Below, one piece after another: positions 15,213-28,663 of a DNA stretch of 64,000 nucleotides (positions are counted from its first letter, which is position 1; each line of letters starts with the position of its first letter). The notes under the pieces were generated by a model, which saw only the letters and a list, made by a program, of their open reading frames with translations, searched no databases and was not told the origin of the DNA. Source of the DNA: Chenopodium formosanum (lineage: Eukaryota; Streptophyta; Magnoliopsida; Caryophyllales; Amaranthaceae); NCBI GenBank assembly GCA_024500155.1, contig CM044873.1, positions 1,059,001 to 1,123,000 of the forward strand. The letters are read 5' to 3'. Position numbers and translations under genes: made by a program.

Positions 15213-16607
15213 ATGGGAAGAGCACCTTGCTGTGATAAGGCCAACGTAAAGAAAGGTCCTTGGTCACCTGAAGAAGATGCAACTCTCAAGGCTTATATAG
15301 AGCAAAAGGGAACTGGAGGTAACTGGATCGCGCTGCCGCAGAAAATTGGTAAGCCATGATCATATATATAAAAAAAATTATCTCACTAGTAAAGTTTATT
15401 TCAGTTTTACTAACCTGAGTTTTCAACAAATTGTTGGTTGGTTCAGGCCTTAAGAGATGTGGAAAGAGCTGCCGCCTTCGATGGTTGAATTATCTCCGAC
15501 CTAATATCAAGCATGGAGGGTTTACTGAAGATGAAGAGAATATCATATGCAGCTTGTACCTCAGTATTGGAAGCAGGTAACTGATGATCAAGCCCATTTC
15601 TAAATCGTAAAAAAAATATTTCTCGTATATAATAAATGAGATAGAATGATAATAGATACGTAGTATAAAGGAAAAGTAAACACTAGCATGAATCTTGCTA
15701 TAACTCCGGTAACTAGACGGTTTTTAGAAGGGTGTTTTTGGAGATGCAATTATGGAAGTCTTGGTGTAGCCATAAAATAATACCACTTTGAAAAGATACT
15801 ATTTCTGATGGAGTTTAAAAGTAAATAAATAAACAGTTTGTAATCTTAGATGGAACTATGGAAGTATGATTCTAATATGCGTTGATTTTAATTATGTATT
15901 GCAGATGGTCTATCATTGCTGCACAATTACCTGGAAGGACCGACAATGATATCAAGAATTACTGGAACACAAGGCTGAAGAAGAAGCTGATGGCAAAGCA
16001 AAGGAAGGAACAAACAGCTTGCCGTATCATTGAGCAGGAGATTAAGAGAGAGAGCGAGACTTTTATGGTTAATCAAACCTTGAACCAAGTACCTTACTGG
16101 GCTGAGCAGCAAACATCCATGCCTATGATGCACCCAAGTCTTGCAGCTCATCATCTCGGAAATCAAGATCAGCTCACAAGACTACTGACCAAGATCGGGG
16201 GACAGTTTTATGACGATTCTCAGCTCATAAACAACGGTGGCAGTTACCAATATCCCACTCAAGACCAGCTTTATGTTCTAGACTCGTCTAATGCTCAAGC
16301 ATCTTCAGCAGTAGCCATAAATTCCACGACAAACGTGAATTTTACCCAATGGCTAAACACAGATTACGACGTGAATGGTGTGAGCATGAATATGCATCAA
16401 GGACAGGAGAGTTTTCCTGCAGAATTTGAAGCGTACTTAAGTAATCAATTAAGATTTGATGGGAACGAGAACTATTCTGGTGTTGAGGTAGGCAACAACA
16501 GTAGTGCCACCAGCAATTCCACAGGCAGCAGCAGCTGGGAAGACATGAGCTCCCTAGTCAACACACCTGCATCCAGTTTCGACGCTTATCAGAATGGGAT
16601 GCTGTAG
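15213..16607 (+). CDS. R2R3-MYB transcription factor, subgroup 14 (RAX/MYB36/MYB68/MYB84-like)
   Basis: Nuclear DNA-binding regulator. Exons are 15213-15348, 15447-15576 and 15905-16607, giving 322 residues. The intron positions are those conserved in R2R3-MYB genes. R2 shows Trp 17, 38 and 58; R3 shows Phe 70, Trp 89 and Trp 108 in the standard spacing. The start MGRAPCCDKANVKKGPWSPE and the R3 end RTDNDIKNYWNTRLKKKL are hallmarks of subgroup 14. Arabidopsis members control axillary meristem initiation (RAX1-3), endodermal Casparian strip formation (MYB36) and root growth (MYB68). The bHLH-interaction signature of R3 is not seen, as expected for this subgroup. The C-terminal half is Asn/Ser/Gln-rich and acidic, consistent with an activation region, but I cannot assign an orthologue within the subgroup. 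Intact, no lesions. Confidence 0.95.
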
Positions 16608-17680
16608 GCTCTATTGTGTCCCAGGTTCTTAGGATAGCAATAATAAGAGTAGCATAATATGGTGTAAATTATTTGTACCTGCGGAATTCAGGATAAGGTT
16701 CACAGTAAATTTCATTGATATATCATGTGATTTTTGTATGAAATATGCATATGTTTGTGATTCATTTATTTTCCCAATCAACAGCATTTAAAATTTTGAT
16801 CAGAGCTAGCTTAAGTTATGTCATGAAAGTTAGGATTATTGAGTACAGTACAGCTAGTTTATCCACCTTGAAACCAGAAGCTTTTCTGAAGATGTCTCAT
16901 GAAAGAACGTACAGTATAAGATATTATCTAGACAACGTAACTACACTTAAAATACATGGGTTAAATGACTTTGCAACAATATTTTCCCAGTTCTGCAAGA
17001 AAAGGCAGTATAATAGTCGAAAAGGTACTTTAATTTGGACACACCTTGCTCAAACTTTGCAATTTGGGCATCAAAAAATGGCTGCATTCTCTTATAGTTA
17101 TCTTCCTGTCTATACTTCTGCCAGCAACCAAGGCTATTCCACGTAATATACTGATTCAATCAGCCTGCAATCATCTTACAATAACTTATTGAACATATTA
17201 TATTTTATGATCAATCACAGGTAATTAAACATGCATCATTGGATAATCAGAGATTATGAATTAAAAATTCTACTAGTACAGAAATAATGCCAGATTGTTA
17301 ATATCATATGAAGGGTAAAAGTCATGACTATATGCTTAAATTATAATTAACATCAATTAGATCCCCAAAATAAAACTTAAATCTAGAAAAATATATCAGA
17401 TAGAATTCTTAATAACTATCCTTTTGTTTTCTTATATTTCGCAGTACCTTAAGGGTTATAGAATGAAGCAGACAGCAAGCATGCGATCAATCTTACTTTT
17501 CTGTCAGTATTATGGTGTAGGTGATTTTTCCTATTTTGGCTCTTGCTTGTTACTCAAGCCAAGGATCTGGGAATAATACCAGCCCTTGTGGAAGTCTAAT
17601 TCAGGAACTACCCAGTCTAGACAAGGCCAAGATACCAGTATCCACACATCCTCCTGCCTCTTGAGATCTCAGTCATCCCT

Positions 17681-17965
17681 AGCAAAATTATACTCCCTTT
17701 GTCCCATTGCGGAGTTGACATTGTTCCAAAGCTCGATCTACTACAGAGTGAATACAACTTTATCATCATTCTCACTAATTTATTACCCCAAGTACACAGA
17801 CCATAAAGGTGACTGCTGTAGTAGCAAAATTATACTCTCCCTTTGTCCCACAACTGAGTTAACACTATCCCAAAGCTTGATCTGCTATGGAGTGAGTACT
17901 CATATTATCATCATTGTCACTAATTTATTACCCCAATCAAACAAAAATAAAGGTGATTATGCTAT
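17681..17965 (+). repeat. Two diverged direct copies of a ~142-bp unit
   Basis: Copy 1 (about 17681-17822) and copy 2 (about 17823-17965) both begin AGCAAAATTATACTC, contain CCCTTTGTCCCA, and end with ACTAATTTATTACCCCAA and AATAAAGGTGA-like stretches. The ACTCCCTTTGTCCC phrase resembles the ends of Stowaway-like MITEs in this window, so this may be a decayed tandem MITE. Confidence 0.7.
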
Positions 17966-19019
17966 TGGAAAATATCTTACATTAACAAAAAAGTAAGCCA
18001 GGCTCCAATACAAAATCTAGCCTCTAAAGAGATGCATCTTTTAGACCCTCTAACATGATAAGAAAGCAATGTATTTTCTGAGCATATTTTTTAGGTTTTA
18101 TTTCATTTGTTGTTGTGCTATTAATCTGCACAAATCAAATATATAACTGGTCTACGTGTTGCTGTAACTAATAAACAAATCCACTCCCCAGAATATAACT
18201 GACTGTGATCCATGGCATGCTGTACAATCGTGATTGTAGCAGCATTTAAAGATCATAGACTTCAGCTCCTTACAAAATATTCCTCATTACTCATCAAGAT
18301 TCAATACCCAATTTCTGTAACACCTTTCTCCGAGGGAAGAATGCTAATCATCTCATATTAACATGCGCTGATGTTCTCTTATTTCACATTTAAGATTCAA
18401 CTCCAAACCTATTATTTTTGCATCTGACAGGTATCAAAGTAAGAATATTCCATCAGAGAAAAACATGGCATATTACAGAAATCTAATGACAAAAAGCTGC
18501 ATGCCAATCATGCTGGACAAGTTACAACTATTAAAAAGTAAATCCCAGAACTACCCAATAGAGTAACATCAATCCATTGTTTTTTTCACTAAAAACAACC
18601 TAAATGCGCTGGTTAACAAGTTCTTTCCTGTTTGGTCAGCAATTATTTATTGCCCTTCCTTTTATTGCTCTTTCCTGGATAACAACTATTGTATTCTTAG
18701 CTTCTTTTTTTTTTCCTTTCTGTTTTGCTACTTTTTAACAGGCTACAGGCCTACTTTCTATACTAAAAAAATACGGAGAAATACAAGAGATATATTAAAA
18801 ACTTGTAGACATTCAATCCATGCATAGGTTAGACTATTACCAATTCAATTTCGGCTTTGGTCATAATTTACCACGTCTGAAAAAGGCGGATCCACATTCT
18901 ATAGGGATAACAAATGTAAGGAATGCAAATCCATCTCATGTGTTCTTATTAAATAGAAAAAGCTTCCTTGATAAATTTACATAACCGACCTATTTTTTGG
19001 GGGTTGACTTCATCATGTA

Positions 19020-19070
19020 CTCCCCTTGTCTCATCATCTTCTTGCAATTCACATAAAATTAAGGAGGGAG
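19020..19070. mobile_element. 51-bp remnant or solo ends of a Stowaway-like MITE
   Basis: Begins CTCCCCTTGTC and ends TTAAGGAGGGAG (inverted match over about 10 bp), flanked by TA on both sides. The interior is almost absent, so this looks like an internally deleted MITE. It is short enough that chance cannot be excluded. Confidence 0.5.
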
Positions 19071-22000
19071 TACATGGAATTGAGGAAAAAATTATTAGTG
19101 GATATATATCTAATACACTTACAAAATTTCCTAATAGAACTTAAAACGGAAAACAGTACATTTTTGTTTTCTTTGGTAAGCAATCTGTAAACAATTTTTT
19201 AATGCACCAAAAAATAGTATAAATATTAAATCCAAGTACATAAGGTGGAGGTGCTTACTAGATAGGGTTCTTCATCATCCTTACACAACGAAAAATTATC
19301 CACAATATACTAGTAATAGGGTACAAATCAAGCAAAATATCCAATTGTGACTAATAAAATATCAATGCCTGAAACTTGGATGTGTCATGTGTGCACGTTA
19401 CACAGTCTGAAGAAATTACAAAAATGTAAACAGTAAAATAAAATGGACATGGCTCTTGGTTCCGAAGGGTGCGGCGAGGAGTAATATCAGCTGTGTAGCA
19501 CAAGTCAAAAAAGATAAACGACAAATGAAAGCACAAAAGCTAAAAAAGATTGACCTGGTCTCTCTCTTTTACTTGTAGTTGCCTTGATGAAATATAATCT
19601 AAAAGATATGGTGTGCTTAGTCAACTAAAGTAATTGTAATGGCTTTTGTTAAGTCCTCGGCTTTTGTTAAGTCCTCGGGATACTAGACGATGAATACTAC
19701 AACTATGGTATCCATTATTTGATTATATCACTATCAATTCGAATTTTTCACCCTTTCATCAAGATGCGTCTAGGACTGAATAAGATAACAGATGCACACC
19801 TAACTGTTCAAACACTTACATATTTCCTCGTTGCTTTGTTTGCAAGAGCTTGTTGCTTAATCTAACGGCTCATAATCACTGATTGCACACCTAATGACTC
19901 TTCAAGTCTATATTAAAGGCGGTGTCTGAAAGTAGCAAAATTTGAAAAGTATGCATTCCTTGAGTTTCTATTACGTTTTAGCAGAAGAAATAGGGGATTC
20001 ATGACAGAGTCGATGATACGGTGTATATGGCTAGAACATCAAGGTCTTCAGTCTAAAAAACAAAAAGGAAATGTCATGAATAATACTTGGTGGTAGACTA
20101 GTAGAGTTATTCAAAGGTCTGCCTTATCATTTGCTGATGCTAAACTACAAAGCTAATCTGTATAAAACATGTAAGTATAATTCCAAGACAGTGAATGGAC
20201 TAAAGCACCCCTTTTGTGGTCCAAGAAATGCAATAGTGTTCTTACACGTGCCAAAAACTAATTAAGTTGAGGAGATTAACTCCCTATTTATATAACTAAG
20301 TTAACTAATACGGAACAACTTTCATGTGCACAACGAATGTATGAGACTCTAAAGAGCATCATTTTGCAAAGTTAAAACTTCACAATTCATAGACGTACAT
20401 ACAAAGAAACTAAGGTAGACTGTGACTCCTTACATCTGGCAGCCCCACACGGGCCACACCTATACCACATCACCCCCACATCAAAAACCTAAAACCATTT
20501 TAGGTCATCAGTATTTGATGAAATACTTCAGATAAGGGCCCAATTTCAGGGAGTAATATAAGGAAAAGCTCAAGGATTTTAAGCCAGCAAATCATATTAA
20601 GAGACACAGATCACGTTTGCAATATCAGTAAACCCACCTAACAATCTAAATAAAATCTTTAACAAATAATAACTTCATGTCATACACTTCAATCACAAAA
20701 TAGAATCCTTTTGTCTTATTTAATATGCATGTGCATTGATAGAAATGTTTTTCAAAGACGTTAATATAAATAAATAAATAAATAAAAATACAAAACGAGT
20801 CTAGAGAGTTGCAAAAGATAATAATGTACAAATTGACAATACTCAATCTCAAGTTCCCAATATATAAAGCGAATCATCATTGTAAAATTTAACTAATTAA
20901 CACCCCAAGAATATGGATAAATTTCAAGCAAAGTAATAATTACATATTTCTGACAATTTTGATGGATATACATGTCCAAATAAGGTTTTATAATTTATAT
21001 TTTAATTTTCAGAGTCCAATATTGTACGGATTTGATAGAGATACTCACACTACCAGGAAGCAGTAGTTGCAAATAAGATCAGTTTGATAATTATTTTTTG
21101 ACTTTTACATCAATATTTCTTCTTTTATTTGTTTGTTTTTCTGTGAATAGCCAAATAAAATCAAGAATAGTAGTAATATACATGCACAGTTGACATACTT
21201 TGAAAACAAAGGTTGAAATTTTCAATTATGTCGAAAAGTACGGCTCGAACAACAAGGCCAATTCTCCAAGCAACCTGTCATATCTAGGTAGGCTCTACTA
21301 ATAAAAAAAATTAATATATTTGGATCAAATTCACTCATTTTCACTCCATTGACATTCTAACATTTTGGATCCATCTACTAGGCAGTACAGTAGCACACAA
21401 TTATTTGCATCAGCTAATTAGACTTTCTTCCAAAAGAAAAATGTTTAATCATCAAACTGTAGTCAAAAGTAACCAAAGAAAGAACGTATTGCCTTTTTCT
21501 TAGTTCCATGATTAATTAGATGAATTAGTAGTTTTCCTATAAGTAGTTGTAGTATTTATGCATACATGAACATGTTACCAGAAAAGTAAACAAGTGCAGA
21601 ATTCACTGTTGATGACAAATCAAAATCTTTGAGAGTGGATGCCTAGCCCACTCTTGGTAGCATTTTCACTAGGTAATTTCGGGCATATACCATGGTGCGG
21701 ATTTGATGTTCCCTAAAATAACATGATTATGTTGAAGAGAACAAAAGGTTGAAAGTGAAATTTTTTCATCCTCTCTTATCCTTTATAAAAGCCTTGAGAA
21801 TAAGACCTTATAGACTAATTTAAAATATTAAAAACAAGCCATGATAACCTCATCTCAATGTTGGACTACATCTAATCTCTTACAAAACCCCAAACCAGTC
21901 AAAATATTTTCATAACCCCTATTTTATTTCTGGAATTTAAAACAATGTCCCAAGAATTTATATTATCCGAAGTAATAGTAATGAAATTGCAGAAGTAATA

Positions 22001-25000
22001 ATGGGAAAATACAAAGTAGTACTAACATAAATCAAGTATGAATATGCAAGTGCTAAGATGTTACCCTTGATTAAAGCCTTGAATAGGAGTTGTCCCCCTT
22101 GAGATCCATAGAATGAAAGATCCTTCCCTTCCTCTTATACTACCATTTGTGTTTGCTCCTAGATGAAGCCATTGCTTCCATTATCTGTGCCCAAACCAAC
22201 CTCATGGTCACTTATAACAAATCCATCGTCTTAAAAGCTATAGTGCACGGGGGGCAAAAACAATGCAAAAAATAGCACTAAAAAGGTTACCTAAAAATCC
22301 ATGATAGTTTAGATTCATATAAAAACAAGAGAAAGAAAGTATATAAATGAAGATGGGAATTAAATATGAAAGATAAAAATAAAGGTACATCCTTCAAACA
22401 CAAAGCTACAGCTGCACTCCACCATTTAGCACGATCATGAAACTACAATATATGTTTAGTTAACACCTGATTCAGTAGATAGTACATTGATAAGAACTGG
22501 GCGAGTGCCTTATTGATATCAATCTAGGAAAATTGAGAAGTAAAGTTACAACCAAAAAAAAAAAACTATAGTTGTGATGTGATTCCCTTACAATTGAATT
22601 ACAATTAATTTATGCAATTTTTTAAGTGATGATTTCATACTATACTAAAAGGTTAATTACATGAAAAATAATTTGCATCATAAAAGGTTACAAGGTGCTA
22701 AGGTGTTAAGCTGTTAACCTTAAAGATGGTTTTACTATCATAAACTTAGAGATGGTTTTGGGTTTTTTCCCATTGTTTTAACTAATTTCAAAACTACAGC
22801 ATCCAAGTTGATCAAGAGCATGATCACAATTCTCTTTGTTTCCGAAAGATGAGCTATGTAAAAATTTAATTGTAAAAACCGAGATTTAAGGAAAGTTACC
22901 CACTTTGAAAACCGTGAAGCATCAAAAAGTAACTCAAGAATAATTTTTTTAAAAAAAAACATCTAAGCAATAAGTTTGATAAAAAAGAATAGTGGATGTG
23001 CAAAAACAACAAGGATTCCATTGTCCTTGCCAGGTAAGACTGACCAACTGAATCACTTAAAGGAAAGCAAAAATAATACAAGTATAGGATCTCTTCCCTA
23101 AATTTGACCAATCATAGTCCAAAATTCCAAAGTTCCAAAACACTATTGAGGTGTTAGTCATTGAGGAAATAGAGAAAAGGTAATTAGAGTTTAAATCCCA
23201 AAAGCACTATTGTCAAGTTTATTTGAGTTTGGAAAAATAAATCTGTGATTAATTGGAAATAGATAGGTCTTAACGCTGTATTTCCTAAATGACTAAGTTG
23301 AGGAAAAGCATTGGTAAGGGCTGCAATTTTGGTATACATTCTCAACTTAATTATCATTACAATCACAGCTCAAACAAAGAATTGACAATAAAGAAGCAAA
23401 TTTCTAAGCACCAATTTTCATTTCCACTCAAACCCTATAATCCATCTTATCCCCAAACTCCCTTTCTCACCGTCAGAGAAATCATACCTAAATAACCTAA
23501 TGTTTTCGCATTGTCTCTAATAGTTTTTGTATAACTATAACAGGACATAAGATTTTTTTTAAATGTAAAAGAGGTAGAAAAGCTAATAGATAAATACACA
23601 AGGCCCATTTCAACCTCAATTCCAAGAGTTCTATTAATTAGGCTAATGCTTTCCAAATGAAGAACTCATCTTCAAGAATGGACTCAAAGGATTCACTCTA
23701 AGTAGTTTTTTTACTCTTTAAACGTTAGTTTAACCAAGAAAGCCACAAAAAACTCCCAAAGCATTCTCAACACCTCAAATTATGCCCTTAGTAGTTTGCT
23801 TGTACACTTTCAAGGGTGCATCCATTACCCTCTCATTTGTGGGTATCAAATACTACTTTTCCTAAGTGTTATTTCAGAATTTGAAGCCACTTTAGTCAGT
23901 TTTCTAAACTGAAACAATCCCTAGTATTGTAAGACTCTTTCTCCACCCTATTAAATACAAAAGTTATTCACTACAAACATGGACTTCTTATTGAATTTAT
24001 CTTTATGTTATTAATGCATGACATTGGAGCCATGCCTAATTATTGTTGAGGATCTTGGAGGCCAAACTTGTGGGTTGGCTCATCAGTGGCTTGTAAAAAC
24101 ATACCCCTCAGTTTCATTCTAATGATCTTTATAAGATGATGTACAAGTTTTAGGAAAATCTAATGACTTAAGTATAATATTGATAGATGGTATGGTGGAA
24201 ATGACAAATTTTAGTTAAGTGATCAAACAATATAGAATCGTAGAAGTAATTTTTATCCCCATTAGACATTTCCCACCTAAAATTTCTTAATAGCGAATTT
24301 CTACACAATTTAAGTCTTTGAGATCATAAGTTTGAAAGCCTTTTTTATTCCTTTTTTATAGGAAAAATGCAAAAAAAAGTTGAGACACCAAATCAGCAAC
24401 TTGTAGTGTTAAACTGTAAAAAGCCTGCCAATAAGTGCACATCTCTTTTGTCCCAAGACTCTGTGCACCTTTTAAATTATTCATCACATCTAAGTCCACC
24501 CTTAATCATGTCTTAAAGGTGAAGGGCTGACAGCCTGCCACTAAGGGTGAGTTTGGCCTCTCTAAATGGTGTCACATTCCTAGGGTATAAACTGGAAGCT
24601 TAGGGTATCACATTTCAACATAATAAAATTAAAAATTCATACTAAAAAAGACGAAAAAACAAACTACGTGGATAAAGCTTTCACACAAAGCAGACTAATC
24701 ATGATAATTAAAAATTGTGCAAGCTAACAAATTGAATTAACTCATTTTAATATAAGATCAATAATTTTAGAGTGAGAATATGCAGGACAGAAAAAACCCA
24801 CATAAATCTGCCAAAATCTCAGAGGTCAGAAATATTTCAGATAACGGCCCTACTAACAAACTTTTCAATTTTATATCAATTTCCTAAATAATCAATGAAT
24901 TTCACGCACCTTTTTATATTGGAAATGTCGACACTCACTAACATGAGAATATCTCTGAAATATATAAAGTTAAATCATTCTGGTTATAACACCAACAGCC

Positions 25001-25607
25001 AAATGTGTACACTGTTTATACTCCCAGAGTCCCAGGTATATTATAAAACAAGTTTTTATCTTGTGAAAATGATTTATTCTTTATTTGAAGAACTCAACAA
25101 TTTCACGCTTCCTGCTAGGAGGCTAACTCTAATAAAGGTGTTGAATTGCGCCATCAGATAAATGACAAGTTACATTTTGGATATAGTGATTGTTTATATT
25201 TGGTAGGCTTATTCTAAGGCTCTATCTTTTGCTTTCTACCCTCATTCTTACTAAGAGCCCTTTTTTTCCACATTAAATAAATAGTACAACTGTACAAGTA
25301 TTGTAAACTGGTCTTGTTCATTACTATAAGACAAGAAAATTATGGAATAATGAAAGAGGAATGATAATACATGAGAAAGACACATGACATATAAATATTT
25401 CCGTTACATATATAAAACTGATAAAATAGAATAGATATTATATGCAAATACATAGTATGTTGCGGTAGAGGAAATCATTGTTGGGACAACCTACATCCTA
25501 ACAAATTTGGACCAGCTTCAAGCTAGAAAGGTTTGTCCAAGTCCCAGAAATTGGGCGGGATAAAGTCAAAGACAAAGACATAGGCTATTGTAGTCGGGTC
25601 ATCACCT

Positions 25608-25621
25608 CCCCCCCCCCCCCC
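25608..25621 (+). repeat. Poly-C run of 14
   Basis: Fourteen consecutive C in an AT-rich region, next to a GC-rich patch (25610-25690). Could be slippage or a sequencing artefact; no gene attached. Confidence 0.8.
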
Positions 25622-28309
25622 AAAACCCACACTCGGGCCCCCAGAATGGCCCCAGCGCTGTCCCTAAAAATGGCAGCCCAAATTGGGCTAAGCCACACTC
25701 CACTATAGAAGAAGTAGATATATAAGTAGAAAGAATAACAATTGCTTCAAAAGAAAAAACTTGACTAGCCATAGGCCCACAATTGTTTATTCCTGATTGA
25801 TTAAACATAAGACTTGCTAATGCTTTCTAGTTTCTAGAATTCTTGGGGGCAAAATGGCATTGGATTATGAAAACATCGTTTGTGGATTCCTGGCCATCAT
25901 AAGATGGGCTTGGATTTCTGCACTACAAGATTAATGAATTTTTCTACTGAAGAGGCCAATATAGCCCAATAAGACTACCCCCCTTCCTCTAAATTCTCAA
26001 GAGACAGAATGTACAATACTCAACTACGGTGAAAAGACATGATACATTTCACCTATCATCACAATTCTGGTGAAAAACCTTTAGTTGAATTGTTTATGCA
26101 AATTTCAGAAACACATACTAAGACACAACAAGCACCAGAACAATGGGTTATTGGGTTTACCACAAAGCGATGGGTAATACTGTTATAAAAGAGCGGAGGA
26201 TAAGACATTACCTGCAGGTCTATAAGCAGCCAAGTTTCTGTTCCATAAGAACTTTGATCCAATGATAGCCACTAGCAGTCAGACAAGTTTTTTTTCCGTC
26301 CCAACTCCTGTTTGGCTGTTCTGAAAACACTAGTTCACAAATTATCTCTTTCATTTTCAATTCCTGGGCCAAAAATAAAAATCAACCTAGATCAAACTGG
26401 CTTTCAATTAATCAAAAAGCAACAACAAGAAAAGCAAAATGCAGACTAAAGAGCTGAACTGCAACTATTATTATGAGTATGTTTCTAATTTTTTTTTCCA
26501 CTTGCATTCACCAAATCCTACATTGAGGACAGCTACGCTCAGGTACTGAGTTTACACATAATTTTTGCCTTCAAAGGATTAGATCTCTGTGTCAAGACAG
26601 CCAGGACTATATTTTCATTAAAGCAGCAATGACAAATATTAAAGACTCTGTGAATACCTACTTCTACTCCACAATTTCAGAGCTAAAGTTAAAAGAGCAT
26701 CAGAAACGCAAACGAAAGGATATTATGAATTCATCATCAATGATAATGAATTGCAAATCCAATGACAATACTTAGCTGATGACTATAACTGTACAACCAG
26801 ACCTCATGTACCAATCAGTACAACTACAGAAGATTGACAGCTGTAATGCATAAAATTGTGAATACTATACTAATTGCTGAAATCATTCTCAACAATTGAA
26901 GCAAATGCCTTGAGCCAAAGATTATGGAAAAAGGAGAGAACATGAAGTACCTTTAGCCTAGATTTTGGATCCATATAGATTTTGCAAATAATTTGATGAC
27001 AAAGTTGCATGATTTGGAGTTGCACGGTTGAGTAAATCATAGAACTAAAACATCCAGTGCGAACCAGAATCACAGACTTCAAACATTCTATATCAGCTCA
27101 GATTTTAGCAACAAGAAAAAAGTTGGCCTCCCAACACATCATGTTACTCTGTCACAAAGACATACAATCTTTCATAACATAAAAGAAAAAAAAAAGAGTA
27201 ATATTAGAAATAGAAATCACCTTATTATTTTCTTATCCACAATTACAGCATGCACGTTGAGCAGAGCACACATTGAAAATCAAACATCAATAAACATGTT
27301 ATTGTGAATAGTAAGTGTATGAAGGTAGCAAAAAAGTATAATAGAAGTAAAGTATGTTGGTATGATGGATAAACTACACAAACTAAACAGGGCTACAAGG
27401 GATTACTATCGACTAATTTCAACTAAATACATTTAGCAAGTTAAATAAAGACAAAATCCAACCAAGATAAAACAACATATATGCAGCAAATTGTCAACCA
27501 CAAAGTAACTCTACACTAAATGAGCCATGAAATGGAATATATATGATATAATGCAGAAGTAAGGAAATGAAAACCAAATCTTAAAAAGATAAAACATTGT
27601 ATTATAATCAAGAAGTGATCACAACCTAAGGTTTGATTTAGTTGGAGATTTACTAAGGTCACATTGCAAAACAATTTTTCATTGGCAATCTTGCCTAGTT
27701 TGGCCGCCAATCAAAATTTTCAAACAATATGACCATGGATGTGGATTTCAGAAATCTTCTTCTACTAAGAAAACTTCTATTTTTGAAATAATCCTAACAA
27801 AAAAAAAAAATGCTCGCTCGAATTTTTTCACCATACATGAACATTATTCCAAAACCTCAAAAAAGTTCCACTCAAGAAGCTAGGCAACTTATCCCAACTA
27901 ATTCATAAATGCTCTTTGTGTTAAACCTCTCAATCCGAAACCTAACTACTATCAACCAATTCACCATAATGAGGAAAAAACCACTCCAATTCAACGAGCC
28001 ATTAAATTTTGGTCAGATACAATCCAAGACCTAAGAATAGTGAATCATTTAATTTCAAACAACTACGTAGTAATACACGAGTCATGCTCGGTTTTTTTTC
28101 AAAATGAGACAAAAATTAGCATTAGTTTACCAATTATACATTTTATGCAACAAATTCAAAAGTTAGGGTTTAATTATATGTAACGGCTTCATATAGACAG
28201 ATATGTTAAAATTTTCCTCCTAAGAATCCTAACCACAAATGAAGAAGAAATAGAATCTGAAGAACATCAAAATTTGCACAATTAATAAGAAGACGTCATA
28301 ATTTCATAC

Positions 28310-28663
28310 CTGTAGAGTGTAGGCTGTACACCATAATTTCTGATATTTTGCATCATCATCATCAATCCAAGTTTGACATCTGACAATGTATTAACATAAT
28401 TAAATTAGGTTTACCTGTATCACTCGATTAAGTGATGATCGCCAACAATTCAACAAAGCATTCAACAAATTTACGAAAAAAATGGCAAAATCGAATGAAT
28501 ACACAGTTAATTAAAGAAGAAATTGATTTGTAAAACCAAATTAAATAGCAGAAGAAGCCGATTGAATTTCGCAGAAAATCGACGGAAATTTTAAATACGG
28601 AGATTGAAGAGATGCAGGGAGAATAGGAATACCTGGTTTTGGCTTCTGGTTGAAAAGCGCCAT
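28310..28663 (-). CDS. Possible 5' exons of an unrecognised gene
   Basis: An ATG in an excellent plant start context (AAAAATGGCG, codon at 28663-28661) opens MALFNQKPKP and runs into a donor at 28632. An exon at 28379-28310, with acceptor TTGTCAG and donor GTATG, continues the frame without a stop for 23 more codons (VKLGLMMMMQNIRNYGVQP). Upstream, the minus strand is CT-rich with a TATATA stretch, like a promoter and leader. I do not recognise the protein and could not place the next exon with confidence. Alternatives are a non-coding transcript or chance. Confidence 0.35.

Larger units (their letters stand above)
16608..28309. other. Long spacer without a confident gene
   Basis: About 11.7 kb of AT-rich sequence. 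I see no complete gene and no known protein family. On the minus strand several exon-like patches have good splice signals, for example around 26219-26268, 22388-22440, 20000-20058 and 16960-17172, but I could not join them in a consistent frame. They could be a long intron-rich unknown gene starting at 28663, a non-coding transcript, or chance. Repeats here are listed separately. Confidence 0.5.

Noticed and set aside
16947..17159. Minus-strand frame of about 70 codons that reads like a protein end (…YRQEDNYKRMQPFFDAQ…)
   Set aside because: The good acceptor just upstream puts it out of frame or after a stop, and I could not link it to another exon. Kept only as a hint for the unknown gene at 28.6 kb.
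26219..26268. Exon-like patch on the minus strand with a clear GTAATG donor
   Set aside because: Phase does not fit the putative upstream exon without a stop, and there is no family match.
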